Assembly: GCA_029006155.1 (NCBI GenBank)
Contig: JAQXGF010000133.1
Coordinates: forward strand, 1-64,000
From: Lachnospiraceae bacterium
Lineage (GTDB): Bacteria; Bacillota; Clostridia; Lachnospirales; Lachnospiraceae
DNA: 64,000 nucleotides
Reading direction: 5' to 3'
The notes beneath the pieces are model-generated. The model saw nothing but the letters and a program-made list of their open reading frames with translations. It made no database searches and was not told where the DNA came from. The translations under genes and the position numbers were made by a program. Below are positions 59,165 through 64,000 of the stretch, one piece after another. Within the stretch, counting starts at the first letter, position 1; each line of letters opens with the position of its first letter.

Positions 59165-59914
59165 TCAGCCGAACCTCCCCGTAATATACTCCTCTGTTTT
59201 CTTATTCTTCGGCATCGAAAACAGCGCCATTGTATGATCGTACTCCACGACCTCGCCGAGCAGGAAAAATGCCGTCATATCCGAGATACGGGACGCCTGC
59301 TGCATGTTGTGAGTTACCATGACGATGGTATATTTCTTTTTCAGCTCCACGGCCAGATCCTCGATCCTAGCTGTCGAAATCGGATCCAGCGCCGAGGTCG
59401 GCTCATCCATCAGAAGCACCTCCGGCTGTACGGCCAGTGCACGGGCAATGCAGAGTCTCTGCTGCTGTCCGCCGGACATGCCGAGCGCGCTCTTTTTCAG
59501 ACGGTCTTTTACCTCATCCCAGATCGCCGCATCGCGCAATGCCTTCTCTACGATCTCGTCAAGCTTTGCCTTGCTGCGGATGCCATGTGTCCGCGGTCCG
59601 TAGGCGATATTGTCATAAATACTCATCGGGAACGGATTCGGCTTCTGGAACACCATGCCGACCCGTTTCCGGAGCACGTTGACATCCATATTTCCGTAAA
59701 TATCTTCCCCGTCGAGCAGCAGCTCTCCGGTAATTTTACATCCCTCTACCAGATCATTCATCCGGTTTAAAGATTTGAGCAATGTGGACTTTCCGCAGCC
59801 ACTCGGCCCGATAAACGCCGTGATTTTATTCGCCGGAATTTCCAGATTGATATCCTTTAGCGCATGGAAATCTCCGTAATACAGATCCGTATGCTTTACA
59901 TCTATTTTTCCCAT
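59165..59914 (-). CDS. pstB: Phosphate ABC transporter ATP-binding protein PstB
   Basis: A 249-residue ATPase: Walker [14 protein letters not shown], the PstB-typical LNRMNDL, Q-loop [12 protein letters not shown], signature [15 protein letters not shown], Walker [13 protein letters not shown], and H-loop VTHNMQQA. Operon with pstA upstream. Confidence 0.97.
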   Translation of the reverse strand: MGKIDVKHTDLYYGDFHALKDINLEIPANKITAFIGPSGCGKSTLLKSLNRMNDLVEGCKITGELLLDGEDIYGNMDVNVLRKRVGMVFQKPNPFPMSIYDNIAYGPRTHGIRSKAKLDEIVEKALRDAAIWDEVKDRLKKSALGMSGGQQQRLCIARALAVQPEVLLMDEPTSALDPISTARIEDLAVELKKKYTIVMVTHNMQQASRISDMTAFFLLGEVVEYDHTMALFSMPKNKKTEEYITGRFG

Positions 59915-59938
59915 TCTTATCCTCTCTTCTTTCCGCCT

Positions 59939-60856
59939 TTACGCGTTGCGTCCTTTGGTCAGCTGCTTTGCAAGCAAATTGGAAAGACCGTTTAATGCCA
60001 GTACAAATACAAGCAGTACCACTGCCGTCGCATATGCCTGATCCATATACAGACCCTCACTCGAAAGCACATACATATGAACCGCCAGTGTCCGTCCGGA
60101 TCCCATCAGATTCGGAATCTTCGCCACGGAGCCTGCCGTATACAGAAGTGCTGCCGTCTCACCGACAATTCTTCCGGTCGCCAGAATGACTCCGGATAAA
60201 ATGCCCGGGACTGCGGTCGGCAATACCACACGAAAAATCGTGCGCAGCTTTCCGGCTCCGAGTCCAAAGGATGCCTCCCGGTATGCATCCGGTACCGAGA
60301 GCAACGCCTCCTCCGAGGTACGGATGATCAGCGGCAGGATCATGATGACAAGCGTCAATGCGCCAGCCAGCAGGCAATAGCCCCATTTCAGCGCCGTACA
60401 GAAGAACAGCAGTCCGAACAGGCCATATATAATAGAAGGAAGTCCGGAGAGTGTCTCCGCGGTAATCCGGATCAGCTTTACGATCTTGCTTCCTTTTTTT
60501 GCATATTCTACCAGATAGATTGCAGTAAATACGCCAAACGGAATCGCAATCAGCAACGAGAGTACTGTGATAATCAGCGTATTAATCAGCGCCGGCATCA
60601 GGGAAGCATTTTCTGAATTATAGGTCAGCGAAAACAGCTCCGGTGAGAGATGCCCGATTCCACGTACGAGGATGAACCCGACCAGAAACAGCATGACAAG
60701 CATCATCGCGATCCCGGACAGCCAGACAAGCAGCTCTGCCAGTGCAGAAAGCGGATGTCCCTTCCATTTCTGTATCCAGCGCGAGAATCCAGAGCTCTTT
60801 TCTTTTTTCTGCGGAGCCGCAAGTACCCCTGCTCCATCATTTTGTATATTTGCCAT
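59939..60856 (-). CDS. pstA: Phosphate ABC transporter permease PstA
   Basis: A 305-residue permease with about six helices and the coupling-helix motif EASFGLGAGKLRTIFRVVLP near residue 205. A hydrophilic N-terminal extension of about 35 residues is present. Follows pstC by 23 nt. Confidence 0.95.
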   Translation of the reverse strand: MANIQNDGAGVLAAPQKKEKSSGFSRWIQKWKGHPLSALAELLVWLSGIAMMLVMLFLVGFILVRGIGHLSPELFSLTYNSENASLMPALINTLIITVLSLLIAIPFGVFTAIYLVEYAKKGSKIVKLIRITAETLSGLPSIIYGLFGLLFFCTALKWGYCLLAGALTLVIMILPLIIRTSEEALLSVPDAYREASFGLGAGKLRTIFRVVLPTAVPGILSGVILATGRIVGETAALLYTAGSVAKIPNLMGSGRTLAVHMYVLSSEGLYMDQAYATAVVLLVFVLALNGLSNLLAKQLTKGRNA

Positions 60857-60879
60857 TGTTTACCAAACCTTTCTGTCGC

Positions 60880-61737
60880 CTACTCTGCAATTGCCTTGTT
60901 CTTCAGTGCAGACACAAGCAGATTGATCAGCAGGATAAATACAAAGAGCACCACTCCGGTCGCAATCAGCGCTTCCCGGTGCAGATCCGTCGCATAGCCC
61001 ATCTCGATGACGATATTTGCAGTCATCGTCCGCAGTCCCTTGAACAGTCCCTGCGGCATCCAGGTCTGATTACCTGCCACCATGATCACTGCCATCGTCT
61101 CTCCGATCGAACGGCCAATGCCGAGCACGATTCCTGCCATAATTCCGGATTTTGCTGCCGGGAATACGGTAAAGAATACGCTCCGCTCATGCGTCGCGCC
61201 AAGTGCCAGCGCACCTTCGTAGTAGCTCGTCGGCACACTGCGCAGTGCCGATTCCGCCACGCCGGTAACGGTCGGGAGAATCATAATGCCGAGCAATATC
61301 GATGCGGTCAGCATCGTGCTGCCATCGTGTCCGGTCAGTTCATTCATCAGCGGTACGATCACGACCAGTCCGAAAAATCCGTAGACAACCGACGGCACAC
61401 CCGCCATCAGATTGACCGTCGTCTTGAAGATCGGATACAGCTTTTTCGGGCAGTAGAAGGCGAGAAATACCGCCAGTAAAAGTGCAGTCGGCACGCCCAC
61501 CACGATCGATCCGGCTGTCACATAAATGCTGCCGAGGATGAACGGGAGAATGCCATACAGGTTATTGGATGGCTTCCACTTCTGTCCAAACAGAAATTTT
61601 GTAATACCGATCTCTCCGATTGCCGGAATACCATTCCGGAACAAAAAGAGACAGATCAGAGCGACTGCCAGCACCGACGCACACGCTGCGATAAAAAACA
61701 GGACGTGCATCAGTTTTTCCACAATTCTTTGTCTCAT
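60880..61737 (-). CDS. pstC: Phosphate ABC transporter permease PstC
   Basis: A 285-residue permease with about six helices and the coupling motif EGALALGATHERSVFFTVFP. LINLLVSAL near the end. Preceded by an intergenic hairpin that may reduce expression relative to pstS. Confidence 0.95.
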   Translation of the reverse strand: MRQRIVEKLMHVLFFIAACASVLAVALICLFLFRNGIPAIGEIGITKFLFGQKWKPSNNLYGILPFILGSIYVTAGSIVVGVPTALLLAVFLAFYCPKKLYPIFKTTVNLMAGVPSVVYGFFGLVVIVPLMNELTGHDGSTMLTASILLGIMILPTVTGVAESALRSVPTSYYEGALALGATHERSVFFTVFPAAKSGIMAGIVLGIGRSIGETMAVIMVAGNQTWMPQGLFKGLRTMTANIVIEMGYATDLHREALIATGVVLFVFILLINLLVSALKNKAIAE

Positions 61738-61765
61738 AAATATCGGTTCCTCTCAGGTCCGTAGA

Positions 61766-61792
61766 AAAATGTCCCGCGCAACCGCAGGACAT
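61766..61792 (-). terminator. Partial terminator between pstS and pstC
   Basis: ATGTCC-x-GC and GC-x-GGGACAT form a stem followed by TTTTTC on the minus strand. Such a site would let pstS be made in excess of the permease genes. Confidence 0.75.
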
Positions 61793-61819
61793 CTTTTCAC
61801 AACTTTGTCATTGACTGAA

Positions 61820-62674
61820 TTATTTCAGCTCTTCCCAGGTAGTAATGTTTCCAGTGTAGATATCCTTTACCTGCTCGCTTGTGAGCTCATCGATACCTGC
61901 ATCGTTGTTTACGATAACTGCGATACCATCTTTTGCGATAACGGTAGCGGTCAGTCCTGCTTCTGTCTCACTGTCTTTCAGATCACGGGATGCCATTCCG
62001 ATGTCGCACAGACCATCGATTGCAGACTGCATACCAGTCGTAGAATCGCTCTGCTGTACCTCAATGTCTACCTTATCATTGACTGCCTTATAAGCCTCTG
62101 CCAGCTTCTCCATAACCGGTGTAACGGAAGAGGAACCAGCTACAACGACCTTGCCCTCTACATCGGTTCCCTGATACTCTGCCTCATCACCAACGGAAAT
62201 GTAACCGTTGTCTGTGATGACCTGCTGGCCTTCCTTGCTCATAATGAAGGAAATGAAATCTGCTGCTGCATCGCTTACTTCTGCGGTCGTCGCGATATTG
62301 AACGGACGAACGACCTTGTAGCTGCCATTCTCAATGTTCTCAGCCGTTGCCTCTGCTCCGTCGATCTTGACTGCCTTTACCGTATCATTCAGAGATCCGA
62401 GGGAGATATATCCGATCGCATTGACATCCTTCTCTACGGTTCCAAGCATAACGGAGGTGCTGTTCGTGATCTTTGCTGCTTCTGTCGTGTTATCTACTTT
62501 ATTTCCGTCAGCATCTTTTTCCTCAACACCGAACAGCTCAATGAATGCTCCTCTTGTACCGGATCCATCCTCTCTGGATACAACTGTGATATCGCCCTCA
62601 GCTGCTGCCATTGCGGTCATTCCGATGCTTGCTGTCATAAGTGCTGCCATTGCTACTGCTACTGATTTCTTCAT
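61820..62674 (-). CDS. pstS: Phosphate-binding protein PstS, circularly permuted
   Basis: A 284-residue secreted binding protein for the Pst transporter. The signal peptide (MKKSVAVAMAALMTASIG..AMA) has no lipobox Cys. After it comes what is normally the second half of PstS: ITVVSREDGSGTRGAF (about 28-45) through FISFIMSKEGQQVI and NGYISV. Then, from about residue 172, comes what is normally the first half: GKVVVAGSSSVTPVMEKL, QQSDSTTGMQSAIDG, CDIGMASRDL, ending VKDIYTGNITTWEELK. In E. coli PstS the order is the reverse. All phosphate-binding motifs are kept. Promoter with three PhoP-type boxes. Confidence 0.93.
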   Translation of the reverse strand: MKKSVAVAMAALMTASIGMTAMAAAEGDITVVSREDGSGTRGAFIELFGVEEKDADGNKVDNTTEAAKITNSTSVMLGTVEKDVNAIGYISLGSLNDTVKAVKIDGAEATAENIENGSYKVVRPFNIATTAEVSDAAADFISFIMSKEGQQVITDNGYISVGDEAEYQGTDVEGKVVVAGSSSVTPVMEKLAEAYKAVNDKVDIEVQQSDSTTGMQSAIDGLCDIGMASRDLKDSETEAGLTATVIAKDGIAVIVNNDAGIDELTSEQVKDIYTGNITTWEELK

Positions 62675-62725
62675 AATGTTCTCCTTTTCCTGCGCTATCT
62701 TCTTCCATTCTTTTTTGCGCGTTTC

Positions 62726-62752
62726 CCTGTAACCATTTCTCTTTGTTACAGG
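62726..62752 (-). repeat. Leader hairpin of pstS
   Basis: CCTGTAAC and GTTACAGG form a perfect 8-bp stem with an 11-nt loop between the promoter and the pstS start. It may stabilise the mRNA. Confidence 0.55.
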
Positions 62753-62756
62753 TGCT

Positions 62757-62822
62757 ATTGTAGTGGAACAATGTAAAATGTAAAACGGGGCGTATGTAAA
62801 ATGGGAGTAAATTCACCGTAAA
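62757..62822 (-). promoter_or_regulatory. pstS promoter with three PhoP-type boxes
   Basis: Minus-strand TTTACG (62822-62817), TTTACT (62811-62806) and TTTACA (62800-62795) recur every 11 bp. TTTACA (62784-62779), 16 bp, TACAAT (62762-62757) forms the promoter proper. Confidence 0.82.
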
Positions 62823-62851
62823 TGAAAAATCGACAAATTTCCCCTGTGCGC

Positions 62852-62880
62852 TTGACATTCTGCCGAAAACCTTTCAATAT
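62852..62880 (+). promoter_or_regulatory. Possible promoter of the lipid kinase gene
   Basis: TTGACA (62852-62857) is perfect. A -10 is less clear: CAATAT at 17 bp or TATAGA at 20 bp. Confidence 0.4.
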
Positions 62881-62921
62881 AGAAGATACTTGCATTCTTG
62901 TTGATAAAAAGGAGTTCTTTT

Positions 62922-63842
62922 ATGTACTATTTCGTCGTGAATCCCATTTCCGGATGCGGAAAGGGAAAAAAGATATGGAACACAATAAAAAAAGAGCTGG
63001 ATCAGCTCTCTGTTGAATATGAAGCATTTCTTCTGCGCCAGAAGGGTGAAGCACGCACCGTCGCCGCCTCACTCTCTGCACTGACCCAGCCGTTTACGCT
63101 CGTAGTAGTCGGTGGAGACGGAACGCTGAACGAAGTCATCGGAGGACTTTCTTCCTTTACAAATGTGACACTTGGCTGCATTCCGACCGGAAGCGGCAAC
63201 GACTTTGTACGCGGGCTGAAGCTGGAAAAAGATCCGCTCGCAGCCCTGCATCAGATTTTACATCCGCAGAAGCTACGCCGGATCAAAATCGGACAGACGG
63301 TATCCCCGTCGGGACAAAAAAGTGCGTTCTGTGTCAGCTCCGGCATCGGATTCGACGCAGCGGTCTGCAATGGTGCTTACCGCTCCGGCATGAAGGATGT
63401 GCTGAACTGGTTCCGCCTTGGCAAGCTCGTCTACACGGGCACCGCCTTGCAGCAGCTCTTCGCCTCCCGGCTCTGCCCGATGAAGCTGACACTGGACGAC
63501 GGGCAGGAATTCGTCTACCCGCGCGCGTTTTTTGCAGCCGCGATGAACCTCCCGTATGAGGGTGGCGGCTTCTGGTTCGCACCGGATGCCGACCCGTGCA
63601 GCGACCACTTTACACTCTGCATCGCTGAAGGTCTCTCCAAGCCCCGGATCCTCTCGATCCTGCCGCTCGCCTTCTTCGGCAAACACGTGGGCAAGCCCGG
63701 CATCCATCTCATCACCTGCAAAAGCGTGACCATCCAGACCGGACACCCGCTGTGCGTACATACCGACGGGGAGATTTTCGGATTCCATGAGGAAGTGACC
63801 TTTACGGCGCATCCGGAACGATTAAACGTAATTGTAGCGTAA
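62922..63842 (+). CDS. Diacylglycerol kinase/YegS-family lipid kinase
   Basis: A 306-residue soluble lipid kinase with NPISGCGKGKK, the nucleotide motif VVGGDGTLNEVIGGL, PTGSGNDFVRGL and a C-terminal domain with FHEEVTFTAHPERLNV. Family members phosphorylate diacylglycerol (DgkB) or related lipids. The ATG at 62922 follows AAGGAGTTC. Divergent from pstS. Confidence 0.92.
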   Translation: MYYFVVNPISGCGKGKKIWNTIKKELDQLSVEYEAFLLRQKGEARTVAASLSALTQPFTLVVVGGDGTLNEVIGGLSSFTNVTLGCIPTGSGNDFVRGLKLEKDPLAALHQILHPQKLRRIKIGQTVSPSGQKSAFCVSSGIGFDAAVCNGAYRSGMKDVLNWFRLGKLVYTGTALQQLFASRLCPMKLTLDDGQEFVYPRAFFAAAMNLPYEGGGFWFAPDADPCSDHFTLCIAEGLSKPRILSILPLAFFGKHVGKPGIHLITCKSVTIQTGHPLCVHTDGEIFGFHEEVTFTAHPERLNVIVA

Positions 63843-63843
63843 A

Positions 63844-64000
63844 TTAATTGAATCCAACAAACTTCCGCGCCGCCTTATATCCGAGGATCGTCGCTTTTCT
63901 TCCGACCTTGCCCGGAAGGTTCATGGCGATGCCGAGCAATCCGGCACGCAGCTTTTTGTAATCTTCTGCGTCATGTTCCTTCAGGTAATTCCAGATGTCC
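63844..64000 (-). CDS. C-terminal end of a probable glycosyltransferase (partial)
   Basis: The last 52 codons of a minus-strand gene are visible, ending ATILGYKAARKFVGFN. The pattern LLGIAMNLPGKVGRKA followed by RKFVGFN resembles the end of family 2 glycosyltransferases (rhamnosyltransferase-like), recalled without a search. Its stop abuts the lipid kinase stop (convergent). The catalytic part lies beyond the window. Confidence 0.5.
   Translation of the reverse strand, partial: DIWNYLKEHDAEDYKKLRAGLLGIAMNLPGKVGRKATILGYKAARKFVGFN

Noticed and set aside
1-64000. Prophage, transposon or integron content
   Set aside because: No integrase, transposase, phage structural gene, attachment-site duplication or resistance cassette was seen.

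Overview
The window reads as a chromosomal core region of a moderate-GC, spore-forming Gram-positive anaerobe of the class Clostridia, most likely a Lachnospiraceae species. The evidence is the gene content: a clostridial dcw cluster headed by mraZ, a Spo0E-type phosphatase, a meso-DAP type MurE, a PASTA-domain Ser/Thr kinase in the fmt/def/priA operon, gltBD, a Pst/PhoPR phosphate regulon and a GH5 cellulase. Almost everything is on the minus strand. No transposase, integrase, phage gene or CRISPR array was seen. Function names come from motif and family recognition by eye; no database search was run.

Layout. 1-4630: start of the division/wall cluster, read leftwards as mraZ, rsmH, ftsL, a transpeptidase, and the start of a second transpeptidase, with a promoter and a five-site MraZ operator. 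4790-6960: ychF, lgt and a tiny Spo0E-like gene ending in a terminator. 7277-8008: rpe, alone on the plus strand, followed by a hairpin-rich intergenic region. 8299-20779: one long gene string, murE, priA, def, fmt, a zinc metallopeptidase, rsmB, rlmN, prpC, the PASTA kinase and rsgA, ending in a strong terminator. 20901-27742: a class I glutamine amidotransferase and glutamate synthase gltBD. 27964-35570: an accessory-looking envelope cluster of a non-RD Ser/Thr kinase, a giant Glu-rich surface protein, a YARHG protein, a membrane-anchored protein and a CPBP protease. 35840-38321: an amidase/beta-lactamase-like fusion and an HD hydrolase. 38616-43591: an Amt-PII fusion, a HAD phosphatase, a small membrane protein under SOS-like operators, RidA, a flavin-type protein, tRNA-Arg and a zinc ribbon. 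43737-50992: an EndA-type nuclease, GH5 cellulase, CorA, lactate dehydrogenase, an aldo/keto reductase and a divergent LysR regulator. 51017-54050: a Lon-like AAA+ ATPase without protease domain and an L,D-transpeptidase. 54244-62674: the phosphate regulon (PhoR/PhoP-like pair, NptA, PhoU, PstBACS), with PhoP-type boxes at two promoters. 62922-64000: a lipid kinase and the end of a likely glycosyltransferase.

How the parts work together. Nitrogen assimilation is represented by the Amt-PII fusion and GltBD. Phosphate uptake is a complete regulon with its own two-component system. Wall synthesis and remodelling recur throughout: dcw genes, MurE, PASTA kinase, amidase fusion, L,D-transpeptidase.

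The most unusual points are a PstS whose two halves are in swapped order (a natural circular permutation) and which lacks a lipobox; a two-TM protein behind four LexA-like boxes; the amidase/beta-lactamase-like fusion; the protease-less Lon-like ATPase; and the envelope kinase cluster.
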